Positions 41,811 through 49,503 of a stretch of DNA of 64,000 bases are shown here, piece after piece (within the stretch, counting starts at the first letter, position 1; each line of letters opens with the position of its first letter). Below the pieces are notes generated by a model. That model searched no databases, was not told the DNA's origin, and saw only the letters and a program-made list of their open reading frames with translations. The position numbers and the translations under genes are program-made. The stretch lies in NCBI GenBank assembly GCA_963802915.1, contig CAWDKQ010000012.1, positions 62,001 through 126,000 on the forward strand. The letters run 5' to 3'. Source of the DNA: JAICMB01 sp963802915 (GTDB taxonomy: Bacteria > Acidobacteriota > Terriglobia > Bryobacterales > Bryobacteraceae).

Positions 41811-44273
41811 GTGGACAATAAACGCGAAACTTCGTCCGTTGTGGATGAGCTGAATCGTCTGGATGGTCAGATCGACGCCGCTCCGGATCTGAACGCCTTG
41901 AAGCCGATCTTCTACCGGCTCGAGGAGATTACAAAAAACAACTCCGCTGATTTCGACGTCCTGACGCGGGTTTCGGACATCAAGCAGCACCTGATGAGCA
42001 GGGGGCGGCAGCTGAAACCGGAGGGTGGCGTAACCACGGGAAGCAATCCAATTTTGCCTGCTCACGCCTCCGGGACACTCGGAATGGCAGTGTCCGTGAC
42101 GGGTGCGCCGCCAATTCCGACCGTTCCGACGTCTTCCTACCCTGCCGAAATAGACCACACTCTGTCCCTGCCGGATCCCATGCGTACGGCCTCGATGGAG
42201 ACTGCGGCCGTCCGGCCCGAATCGACACGCGAAGTCTTTGTTCCGCCCGTCAGAACACCCCCTCCGCCTCCTCCACCAGCGCCACCCGCGGGTCCGCCCA
42301 CGAACTGGAAGAAGCCCGCATTGTTCGGAGGGACGCTTGGGCTGCTTCTTGTCATTGTGATCGCCGGGGTTATGGCGTACGTGAAGCGGAAGCCCGCCGC
42401 GCCCGTGGCTCCGCCCGCTTCCACGGTTGCGGTATCCGTCGCCACCATCCCCACCGGGGCCGATATACGCGTCAACGACCAGCCGACATGCAAGTCAGAC
42501 TGCCGTATCAATCTCAAACCCGGACAATACAACCTGATGGCGGTTCTCCCCGGCTACGAGCAAGCGCTGCAGGCCGTCACGGTAGAAGCAGGGCATCCGA
42601 CCACCCTCAGCCTGACATTGGTTCCCCAGGCTCCGTCGCTTAAGATCCTGACCGACCTCGGCAATGGCGGCCAAGTCTTCTTGGATGGCAAGGCGATGGG
42701 ACCGCTGCAGGACGGACAGATTGCTCTGGATCATTTGGCGGCTGGAACGCACGAAGTCAAAATCACGAGCGATAAAGGCGGTGAGGCGAAATTCTCGTTT
42801 CAGTCCACTCCCGGATCGGCGCCTGCGCTTCAAGGTCCCATCGCGACTCGAAATCTCGCGGCGGTTTTGGCCAGCGGCCTCGGTGGTCAGATCCACATCG
42901 GTACCAGCGTGATGCCAATGAAGGTGTCTCTCGACGGCCAAGCGGCGGGAGACGCGGGAGCCGATGGGATCGACTTGAAGAATGTCGCGGCAGGCGATCA
43001 CGAATTGACGTTGAACGATGGGAAAGAGGATCGCAAGCTCACGGTGACGTCCGGTCCCGCTCCGGTGCTGACGGCCTGGATCAATGCCAGCAGCAGCGGC
43101 GGCATACTGGTAGTCAATGCGGGCGAGGACGGTGCCACCGTCCTGATCGACGGCAAAGCGTATCCGCGTAAAACCAAACGCGGCCAGCTTTGGATTCCGA
43201 ATCTTCCGCCGAAGGATTACAAAATCAAAGTTGTAAAGCAGGGATTCCAGGATTCGCAGGAGCAGACTGCTTCCATCAAGAAAGGCGAAGAGGCGCGTGT
43301 CGCTTTCAAATTGCAAGCGATTCCGCAAATTGCGGTGCTGCACGTCACGGGAGGCACGGCGGGAGCGGACGTACTGATCGACAACCAGAGCGTCGGCAAA
43401 ATCGACGCTAACGGTGCGCTGTCTTACTCGAATGTGGCGCCGGGAGATCATACGCTCGAGATCCGGCGCGACCAGTACATGCCCAAGACGTTGACGAAAA
43501 CGTTCCGGCCGGGTGAAACTCTCGAATTGTCCGGGGACGCCGCGGTTCTGGCGCACGCTAGTGGCACGCTGCGGTTGACTATTGCGCCGAAAGAGGCGCA
43601 GGTGACGATCAAACGGTCTGACGATGCGCGCGCGAATCCGATTCTTGCGGGATCGCACTCGCTCCCAGCGGGCAGCTACACTCTCGTCGGCAAGGCTCCC
43701 GGCTACACGGATGGGACAGTCACGGTGCAAGTGAAGCCCGGTGACTTGGCCGCGGCCGAATTGAAGCTCGTTAAAGAAGGCACCCCCATCAAGCCCACAA
43801 CTGCGAAAGCGGATTGGGTGCATCCCGCGGAGTGGAAGCCCGACAACGGCTGGCTCATACATACCGGCGGCAACTTTGTCGAGTACAACGTCCAGCCCAG
43901 CACCGGAGTTTTCGTGTTCACGGTGCGCTTAATAAAGGGCGGCGTCTTCACCAAGCATATTCAGTGGCGCGTGAATACTGTAGACGATAAGAACTACGTC
44001 CACTTCCAGCTCGACAAGAAGAGCTTGCAATCGAGAATCGTATCGAACGGCAAGAGCGTCGAACGGCCGAAGATCCAGATTGAAGGCCAGGAGCCGTTCA
44101 CGCTTCAGATCGATATTTCATCGGATCGCATCGTTCACAAGATGCGAGAAGGCGATCAGTGGGTGGTGATCGACACGCTTCCGAAGGCCAATGCCAATCA
44201 GGGCAAGTTTGGGTTCTTTATTCCTGGGAAGGACGAGGTGGCAATTTCGGGTTTTTCGTTCAGCCCGCGATAG
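41811..44273 (+). CDS. Membrane-anchored multi-domain protein with PEGA repeats
   Basis: An 820-residue protein. The N-terminal 170 residues are predicted cytosolic, with a helical start (VVDELNRLDGQIDAAPDLNALK) and a low-complexity proline-rich linker. One membrane helix follows (LFGGTLGLLLVIVIAGVMAYV, about 185-205). Outside come five or so PEGA-type beta domains, for example STVAVSVATIPTGADIRVND and GTLRLTIAPKEAQVTIKR. The C-terminal 150 residues resemble a concanavalin-like sandwich (NGWLIHTGGNFVEYNV, GKFGFFIPGKDEVAISGFSF). PEGA domains are thought to bind surface polymers. Start GTG 41811 has an AGGA site 5 nt upstream. The function is unknown; a cell-surface linker is inferred. Confidence 0.75.
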   Translation: MDNKRETSSVVDELNRLDGQIDAAPDLNALKPIFYRLEEITKNNSADFDVLTRVSDIKQHLMSRGRQLKPEGGVTTGSNPILPAHASGTLGMAVSVTGAPPIPTVPTSSYPAEIDHTLSLPDPMRTASMETAAVRPESTREVFVPPVRTPPPPPPPAPPAGPPTNWKKPALFGGTLGLLLVIVIAGVMAYVKRKPAAPVAPPASTVAVSVATIPTGADIRVNDQPTCKSDCRINLKPGQYNLMAVLPGYEQALQAVTVEAGHPTTLSLTLVPQAPSLKILTDLGNGGQVFLDGKAMGPLQDGQIALDHLAAGTHEVKITSDKGGEAKFSFQSTPGSAPALQGPIATRNLAAVLASGLGGQIHIGTSVMPMKVSLDGQAAGDAGADGIDLKNVAAGDHELTLNDGKEDRKLTVTSGPAPVLTAWINASSSGGILVVNAGEDGATVLIDGKAYPRKTKRGQLWIPNLPPKDYKIKVVKQGFQDSQEQTASIKKGEEARVAFKLQAIPQIAVLHVTGGTAGADVLIDNQSVGKIDANGALSYSNVAPGDHTLEIRRDQYMPKTLTKTFRPGETLELSGDAAVLAHASGTLRLTIAPKEAQVTIKRSDDARANPILAGSHSLPAGSYTLVGKAPGYTDGTVTVQVKPGDLAAAELKLVKEGTPIKPTTAKADWVHPAEWKPDNGWLIHTGGNFVEYNVQPSTGVFVFTVRLIKGGVFTKHIQWRVNTVDDKNYVHFQLDKKSLQSRIVSNGKSVERPKIQIEGQEPFTLQIDISSDRIVHKMREGDQWVVIDTLPKANANQGKFGFFIPGKDEVAISGFSFSPR

Positions 44274-44734
44274 GAGCATCACGCCTCTCAGTGTGCAGTG
44301 GCGTTGACGAGAATTGAGGCCGAACAGCCAGTCCGGCCCCCGTCTCACGTGGCACGCCGGCCCAGTACATGTTCCCGGCCGCCCGACGGCCGCAAAACCT
44401 GCCGTTGATTGTGCCCGGCGCAAGCTGACGTGATTCCAAATGAATTCGATAGCAGGTAACGACGGTCATGTTAAACGAGAGCCTGGGTTCGGAGCAGTAC
44501 TACGTAATTGAACTCGTCTGTTGCATGTCAGTATCCACGCTGGGATTCTTCGAGGGCAGGCTGTTGAGGACTGCCGATCTTGCCTGATCAAGATCGGGCT
44601 GTGCTTCGGAGAGACCTCCTGGTCCGGCTCTGTTTGCCACGCTTCATGAATGACGCCTTCGTGTCCTCGCAGTTGAATACGTGGATACCCGGACGGCCGA
44701 TGGCTTAAACTAGAAGCGAAAGCAGGAGGTCGTC
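44274..44734. other. 461-bp intergenic region without a recognisable gene
   Basis: No open frame with family resemblance is seen on either strand. The only clear structure is a hairpin at 44574-44597: CCGATCTTG and CAAGATCGG form a perfect 9-bp stem with a 6-nt loop, without a T tract. The strong ribosome-binding site GCAGGAGG near the end belongs to the antitoxin gene at 44735. Confidence 0.55.
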
Positions 44735-44920
44735 GTGGACGCCTTGGCGGAGAAATTGGACGCTCGATTGCGCGATTGGAAGCCGGAGACCGCGGCAGAG
44801 GCCAGGGAGCGCATCACTGAGGTGATAGAGCTCGCCGATCACGACATCCTTGACATCGCGCGCTCGCGCGCCGCTGAACAGGACGTCCTCGATCTGCTCG
44901 ATGAACCCCCAACCCGGTGA
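44735..44920 (+). CDS. Small putative antitoxin upstream of a MazF/PemK-like toxin
   Basis: A 61-residue, acidic, all-helical protein (MDALAEKLDARLRDWKPETA, then ARERITEVIELADHDILDIA). It starts with GTG behind a strong GCAGGAGG site at 44722-44729, spacing 5. I do not recognise a named antitoxin family. The call rests on size, charge and position: its 3' end overlaps the start of a MazF-like gene by 20 bp, the normal layout of a type II toxin-antitoxin operon. No DNA-binding motif is obvious, so autoregulation cannot be judged. Confidence 0.6.
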   Translation: MDALAEKLDARLRDWKPETAAEARERITEVIELADHDILDIARSRAAEQDVLDLLDEPPTR

Positions 44921-45232
44921 AATCTGGCTGGCCGACCTGGGACTCGCTGCTAAGACGCGTCCCGTCGTGATTGTTCCCGCCAAGACCCCGACCCGCCGCG
45001 GGCACTTGTCTTGTACGTGCCTCTCACCACCCAGCGGAGAAACAGTCCGTATGAAGTGCCACTGCCGCGGCTTTCCTTTCTTGATCGTGAATCCGTAGCC
45101 AATGTTCAAGGATTAGGATCTCTGCCAACCGTGCGTCTTGAACGCAAGATTGGCAGGCTTCCGGCGGGAATAATGGACCAACTCAAAGACGCGCTGGCTT
45201 TTGCCCTGGATCTTGCACCGGCTTCCGAATGA
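44901..45232 (+). pseudogene. MazF/PemK-like mRNA interferase toxin, single-base frameshift
   Basis: The start MNPQPGEIWLADLGLAAKTRPVVIV is the PemK/MazF N-terminus (GEIW-xxD-x, KTRPVVIV). The frame is lost right after it. The continuation (LYVPLTTQRRNSPYEVPLP, then VANVQGLGSLPTVRLERKIG and LPAGIMDQLKDAL) lies in another frame and ends at 45232. One base missing in TTGTTCCCGCC near 44975 explains the break; repaired, the protein has about 110 residues. MazF toxins cleave mRNA at short sites. As written only about 25 native residues would be made, so the toxin would be dead. Confidence 0.82.
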
Positions 45233-45340
45233 GCGCTGAGCCGTCCCGGCGATCCGTCGATGCCGCGCCACTTGGCCGTACAGGTCGCCGATGCTTCCCT
45301 TGTGCTTGGCCGACCGACCTGCTAGATCCAACATCGATGG

Positions 45341-45505
45341 TTAAGGCGTTATCCCGAATTGAGCAAGAATTCTATGAAAAAGCGGCGGCCCAGTTTCACC
45401 TCCGCCGTGGATCGGGATGGTTACCGCGCGCCCGTCTCTGTGAATCCAGCGCTTGTCTGTCCGCCTGACGGCGCGCCGAAAATCCTCAGCGCGGGCGCTC
45501 GGCAT
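45341..45505 (-). CDS. HicA-like toxin, internally truncated
   Basis: A 54-residue protein not obvious from long open frames. The C-terminal half (RWIHRDGRAVTIPIHGGGET, then GPPLFHRILAQFGI) is clearly HicA: the double-stranded RNA-binding-like fold ending with IPxHxxxExGxxLxxxILxxxGI. The N-terminal half is too short; MPSARAEDFRRAVRR runs straight into it without the loop containing Gly-Ser-His. That His is the catalytic residue of HicA mRNA interferases. An in-frame deletion of roughly 15 residues would explain it, and the product is probably inactive. It follows the HicB-like gene by 29 bp on the minus strand. Confidence 0.6.
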   Translation of the reverse strand: MPSARAEDFRRAVRRTDKRWIHRDGRAVTIPIHGGGETGPPLFHRILAQFGITP

Positions 45506-45534
45506 TCACGATGGCTGTGCTGTCCGACGGGCGA

Positions 45535-45708
45535 TTAGCCCTTCGCGCGGTATTCAGCGGCAATCATTTCGAAGACGATTTCAAGTTCGGCCAGGGCCTC
45601 TTCTCGCGTAGGCATGAGTGCATAACACCCTGGAATCGCGGGAATTTCTGCGACCGAGCCATCCGGCTGGTTCCGATACAATACGACTTTGTAATCGTCC
45701 AGGCTCAT
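45535..45708 (-). CDS. HicB-family antitoxin
   Basis: A 57-residue protein: MSLDDYKVVLYRNQPDGSVA, then EIPAIPGCYALMPTREEALAEL and a helix ending EYRAKG. This is the HicB partial RNase H-like fold with the IPGCxA segment and the TREEAL helix. Family members often extend 10-15 residues further, so the end may be clipped. HicB neutralises the HicA interferase. It precedes the shortened HicA-like gene on the same strand; antitoxin-first order is common in this subgroup. It is divergent from the amidohydrolase gene with 67 bp between them. Confidence 0.78.
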   Translation of the reverse strand: MSLDDYKVVLYRNQPDGSVAEIPAIPGCYALMPTREEALAELEIVFEMIAAEYRAKG

Positions 45709-45775
45709 CCCATCCCTATTCTACGCCCCTCCCCGCTCCTTCTCCATCCCGCTGTGATATAAACAAAACTCGGCT

Positions 45776-46645
45776 ATGCCTAGAATCGTACGCTGTTCCC
45801 TGATTCAAGCCACCAACGTCGCCCCCATCACCCTCCCGCTCGAACAGGTCAAGAAGGCTATGGTCGACAAGCACCTCGGCTATCTTCAACAGGCTGCGGA
45901 TGCCGGCGCCCAAGTCGCTTGTTTACAGGAAATCTTCTACGGCCCCTACTTCTGCGCCGAACAGGAAACTCGCTGGTACGATTTCACCGAGACCATTCCC
46001 GATGGCCCGACGATTCGTCTGATGCAGGACGTGGCGCGCCAACACAATATGGCGATCATCGTCCCCATCTACGAAAAAGAGCAGGAAGGCATCTACTACA
46101 ACACCGCAGCAGTGATCGGACGCGACGGGTCATACCTGGGAAAATATCGCAAGACGCACATCCCGCATGTCGCACCAGGTTTTTGGGAGAAATTTTATTT
46201 CCGTCCCGGCAATCTCGGCTACCCAACGTTCGATCTCGGGTTCGCCCGCATCGGCGTGTATATCTGCTATGACCGCCATTTCCCAGAAGGCGCTCGCGCT
46301 TTAGGATTGAACGGCGCTGAGATTGTATTCAATCCCTCAGCAACAGTGGCCGGCTTGAGCGAGTATCTGTGGAAGCTGGAACAGCCCGCTCACGCCGTCG
46401 CGAACGGATATTTCATCGCAGCCATCAATCGCGTGGGAACCGAAGCCCCCTGGAACATCGGCGAGTTCTACGGCAGCAGTTATTTCTGCGACCCGCGCGG
46501 TCAGATTATCGCGCAGGCTTCGCGCGACAAAGACGAAGTGCTCACCGCCGACCTGGACCTCGATAAGATCGGCGAAGTGCGCAAAACCTGGCAATTCTTC
46601 CGCGACCGGCGTCCCGATCTCTACGAGCCGCTCGTTCGAGCCTGA
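45776..46645 (+). CDS. Carbon-nitrogen hydrolase, beta-ureidopropionase-like
   Basis: A 289-residue nitrilase-superfamily amidase. The catalytic triad is E52 (VACLQEIFYGPYF), K126 (GKYRKTHIPH) and C164 (VYICYDRHFPE). Those motif variants fit beta-ureidopropionase and N-carbamoylputrescine amidase. The two following genes, a class III aminotransferase and a PreT-like reductase, favour N-carbamoyl-beta-alanine as substrate, giving beta-alanine, CO2 and ammonia in reductive pyrimidine breakdown. It lies 9 bp before the aminotransferase, so they form an operon. The dihydropyrimidinase gene of that pathway is not in the window. Confidence 0.85.
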   Translation: MPRIVRCSLIQATNVAPITLPLEQVKKAMVDKHLGYLQQAADAGAQVACLQEIFYGPYFCAEQETRWYDFTETIPDGPTIRLMQDVARQHNMAIIVPIYEKEQEGIYYNTAAVIGRDGSYLGKYRKTHIPHVAPGFWEKFYFRPGNLGYPTFDLGFARIGVYICYDRHFPEGARALGLNGAEIVFNPSATVAGLSEYLWKLEQPAHAVANGYFIAAINRVGTEAPWNIGEFYGSSYFCDPRGQIIAQASRDKDEVLTADLDLDKIGEVRKTWQFFRDRRPDLYEPLVRA

Positions 46646-46654
46646 GGCACTCCT

Positions 46655-47959
46655 ATGACAAAAAACGAAATCCTCCTCGCCAACCAGGAATATCTTTTCC
46701 CGTCCGTCTTTCACTACTACAAAGACCCGCTTGTTATCGCCAGGGCCAAAGACCAATACGTCTGGGATGCCGACGGCAACCAGTACCTCGATTTCTTCGG
46801 CGGCATCGTCACCATTAGCGTCGGCCACTGCAACGAAGAGGTGAATCGCAAGCTGCACGCCCAGATCGATACGCTGCAGCACGTCTCCACCGTCTTCGCG
46901 AACGAGCCGCAAGCCGCCCTTGCGAAGAAGATCGCGTCCATTACGCCGAACGGCAAGCTCACGAAATCGTTTTTCACAAACAGTGGAACCGAAGCCAACG
47001 AAACCGCGATTCTTGCGGCGCGCTGCTATACCGGCGCAAGCGAGATCGTCGCCCTGCGGTATTCCTATCACGGACGCAGCGCTATGGCGATGACGCTGAC
47101 AGGGCAGGCATCGTGGCGATTGGGTGGCGTCACAGCGCCTGGAATCGTCCACGCCGTCAACGCCTACTGCTATCGCTGCCCGCTGGGATTGACTTATCCG
47201 AGTTGCGGCGTCCGCTGCGCCAGGGATGTGGAAGAGGTGATCAAGACCACAACCTCCGGCCGCATCGCAGGGTTCATCGCCGAGCCGATTCAAGGCGTTG
47301 CGGGATACGTCACGCCTCCCAAAGAATATTTCCCCATCGTCGCGGACATCGTCAAAAAGTACGGCGGCGTTTTTATCAGCGATGAAGTGCAGACCGCATG
47401 GGGCCGCACCGGCGGCAAATGGTTTGGTATCGAGCAGTGGGGCGTGGAGCCGGATATCATCACCAGCGCCAAGGGACTCGGAAATGGCTCGCCAGTTGGG
47501 CTTACGGTAGCCAAGCCGGCCATCGCAGACTCCGTGAAAGGCGCCACAATTTCCACGTTCGGAGGAAACCCTGTCACGGCGACCGCAGCAAAAGCGGTGC
47601 TCGATTACATCGAAGACCATCAGCTCGCCATCAATGCCGCCGAAGTCGGAGCATATATTCGTGAAAAATTCCTGGAGCTACAAGCCAAACATCCAATCAT
47701 CGGCGAAGTACGCGGCATGGGCCTCCTGCAGGCTCTCGAAATAGTGGAAGATCCCGAAAGCAAAACGCCGGACCCCGCGCAAACGCTAGCGATCATGGAA
47801 GCCGCGCGAGAGAATCGGATCCTGCTCGGCAAGGGCGGACTATACGGCAACGTGCTTCGCGTTTCCCCGCCGCTGAATATCAGCAAGACCGACGTCGACG
47901 AGTTCATCAAACAACTCGACGCGAGTTTTGTGCGGTCGCGATCCACCGCAGCAGTATGA
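46655..47959 (+). CDS. Class III aminotransferase, AGXT2/beta-alanine transaminase-like
   Basis: A 434-residue PLP enzyme. Markers are YVWDADGNQYLDFFGGIVTISVGH, FFTNSGTEANETAILAAR, ALRYSYHGRSAMAMTLTG, FIAEPIQGVAGYVTPPKEYF, FISDEVQTAWGRTGGKWFG and the PLP lysine in IITSAKGLGNGSPVG, then TFGGNPVTATAAKAVLDYI. These fit alanine-glyoxylate aminotransferase 2 and related omega-transaminases. In this operon it most likely moves the amino group of beta-alanine (or 3-aminoisobutyrate) to pyruvate or glyoxylate, giving malonate semialdehyde. It overlaps the next gene by 4 bp (ATGA). Confidence 0.88.
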   Translation: MTKNEILLANQEYLFPSVFHYYKDPLVIARAKDQYVWDADGNQYLDFFGGIVTISVGHCNEEVNRKLHAQIDTLQHVSTVFANEPQAALAKKIASITPNGKLTKSFFTNSGTEANETAILAARCYTGASEIVALRYSYHGRSAMAMTLTGQASWRLGGVTAPGIVHAVNAYCYRCPLGLTYPSCGVRCARDVEEVIKTTTSGRIAGFIAEPIQGVAGYVTPPKEYFPIVADIVKKYGGVFISDEVQTAWGRTGGKWFGIEQWGVEPDIITSAKGLGNGSPVGLTVAKPAIADSVKGATISTFGGNPVTATAAKAVLDYIEDHQLAINAAEVGAYIREKFLELQAKHPIIGEVRGMGLLQALEIVEDPESKTPDPAQTLAIMEAARENRILLGKGGLYGNVLRVSPPLNISKTDVDEFIKQLDASFVRSRSTAAV

Positions 47960-49224
47960 ACAACGCGGTACCGCAACCAACGCCCGAGCTGATTGCGCAA
48001 AACTTCGCCGAAATCCATCCGCCCTTTACGTCTCAAGAGGCCGTGGTCGAGGCGAATCGCTGTCTCTTTTGCTACGACGCGCCCTGTTCCGCGGCCTGCC
48101 CGACGCATATCGATGTTCCGCGATTCATCAAGAAAATCGCAACCGGGAACCTGCGCGGCTCCGCACTGACCATTCTCGACGCCAACATTCTGGGCCTGAG
48201 CTGCTCACGCGTCTGCCCCGTCGATGTGCTCTGCGAGGGAGCTTGCGTGATGCACCGATACAATCGCGAGCCAATCGAGATTGGGCGTTTACAGCGCCAC
48301 GCCATGGACGATTTCTACGCGCACGGAGCCAAGCTGCCGATGAAGTCGCCCGACCGGCGCGGCAGAATCGCGTGTATCGGCGCCGGACCGGCATCGCTCG
48401 CATGCGCCGCCGAGCTTCGCCGCAACGGTTATTCCGTCACGGTCTTCGAAGCACGCCCGAAAGCCGGAGGCCTGAACACTTATGGAGTCGCGGAGTACAA
48501 ATTCCGTCCCGTCGACGCCGATAAGGAAATCGGCCTGATCAGAGCTTTGGGAGTTGAGTTCCGCACCGGCGTACGCGTGGGCGTCGATATCGACCTCGAT
48601 AGGCTGGAAACAGAGTTCGACATGATTTTCGTCGGCGTTGGCCTGGGGCCGATTCAATCTCTCGGTATCCCTCGCGAAGATCTCCCCGGAGTGGTCGATG
48701 CAGTCACGTTCATCGCGGAGTACAAGACCGGAACGCCGAGAGTCGGACGCCGCGTCGCGGTGATCGGCGGGGGCAATACGGCTATCGATGCGGCTTGCGC
48801 GGCCAAGCGATTGGGCGCTGAAGAAGTGACCGTCGTCTATCGCCGAGGCGAGCAGGATATGCCCGCCTTTGCTTTCGAATACGAGCATGCCAAGAAGGAC
48901 GGCATCCGATTTTTATGGCGAGCCAGGCCGGTTGCGATTCATGGAAGCAGCGCGGCCGAACGCCTCGAATACAACGGAGGTGAGCTATTCTGCGATATGG
49001 TGATCCTTTCCATCGGTCAGTCGAAATTGTTTGAAGCGCTCGCGGAAGAAAAGCGGATCGCGATGGAAAACGGCCGTGTCGAAGTGGATCGCAAAACTGG
49101 GCAAACCTCGAACCCCAGGTATTTCGCCGGCGGCGATTGCGTCAACGGCGGACGCGAAGTGGTGGACGCGGTGGCGGATGGCACCAGGGCCGGCCGGGCC
49201 ATTTCGACCCTGCTTGCGGGATAA
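47956..49224 (+). CDS. PreT-like NAD(P)-dependent dihydropyrimidine dehydrogenase subunit
   Basis: A 422-residue flavin and Fe-S oxidoreductase of the glutamate-synthase small-subunit type. The N-terminal Fe-S region has CLFCYDAPCSAACPTHID and LSCSRVCPVDVLCEGACV (about 35-100). The first dinucleotide site is IACIGAGPASLACAAEL (about 137), with GGLNTYGVAEYK, and the second is RVAVIGGGNTAIDAACAAKRLG. The end has YFAGGDCVNGGREVVDAVADG. This is the PreT architecture; PreT pairs with PreA to reduce uracil and thymine. preA is not visible downstream. The neighbouring ureidopropionase and transaminase support this role; a general glutamate-synthase-like reductase is the alternative. Confidence 0.83.
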   Translation: MNNAVPQPTPELIAQNFAEIHPPFTSQEAVVEANRCLFCYDAPCSAACPTHIDVPRFIKKIATGNLRGSALTILDANILGLSCSRVCPVDVLCEGACVMHRYNREPIEIGRLQRHAMDDFYAHGAKLPMKSPDRRGRIACIGAGPASLACAAELRRNGYSVTVFEARPKAGGLNTYGVAEYKFRPVDADKEIGLIRALGVEFRTGVRVGVDIDLDRLETEFDMIFVGVGLGPIQSLGIPREDLPGVVDAVTFIAEYKTGTPRVGRRVAVIGGGNTAIDAACAAKRLGAEEVTVVYRRGEQDMPAFAFEYEHAKKDGIRFLWRARPVAIHGSSAAERLEYNGGELFCDMVILSIGQSKLFEALAEEKRIAMENGRVEVDRKTGQTSNPRYFAGGDCVNGGREVVDAVADGTRAGRAISTLLAG

Positions 49225-49230
49225 ACAAAA

Positions 49231-49503
49231 ATGGATGAACGCCAATTTTATAAAGAATCGAATACGACGAAGCCAATGAACCTGAACTGCCCGTTTTGCA
49301 GAACGGAGGACAGCTACGATCTGCGTTGGCTCTTACGGACGAAGATCGACCGGCTGCCTGGCAACGCAGACGAGCGCGATCGCGCAAAGTTCAAGAAGGC
49401 AGCGAGCTACATGGTCCTGCTCGACGACAAAGTAATGTGCAAGAATATGCGATGCCGCAAACGTTTTGATATTTCCGGAGTCAAGACTACGGCTTTTATC
49501 TAG
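49231..49503 (+). CDS. Small zinc-ribbon-like protein of unknown function
   Basis: Up to 90 residues with two cysteine pairs, CPFC near the N-terminus and CKNMRC near residue 70, separated by a charged helical segment (ADERDRAKFKKAASYMVLLD). Together they could bind one zinc. The protein is probably cytosolic. An alternative start is ATG 49276 (MNLNCPFCRTEDS), just before the first pair; neither start has a strong ribosome-binding site. It begins 6 bp after the PreT stop and may be cotranscribed. It converges on the AsmA-like gene with an 8-bp overlap. I cannot assign a function. Confidence 0.6.
   Translation: MDERQFYKESNTTKPMNLNCPFCRTEDSYDLRWLLRTKIDRLPGNADERDRAKFKKAASYMVLLDDKVMCKNMRCRKRFDISGVKTTAFI

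Noticed and set aside
45229..45468. 79-residue plus-strand open frame after the MazF-like gene
   Set aside because: No resemblance to any family, and it is antisense to the HicA-like gene, which shows clear conservation.
44735..45708. Defence island
   Set aside because: Two adjacent toxin-antitoxin remnants are present, but there are no restriction, CBASS, retron or other defence genes around them; metabolic genes flank both sides.
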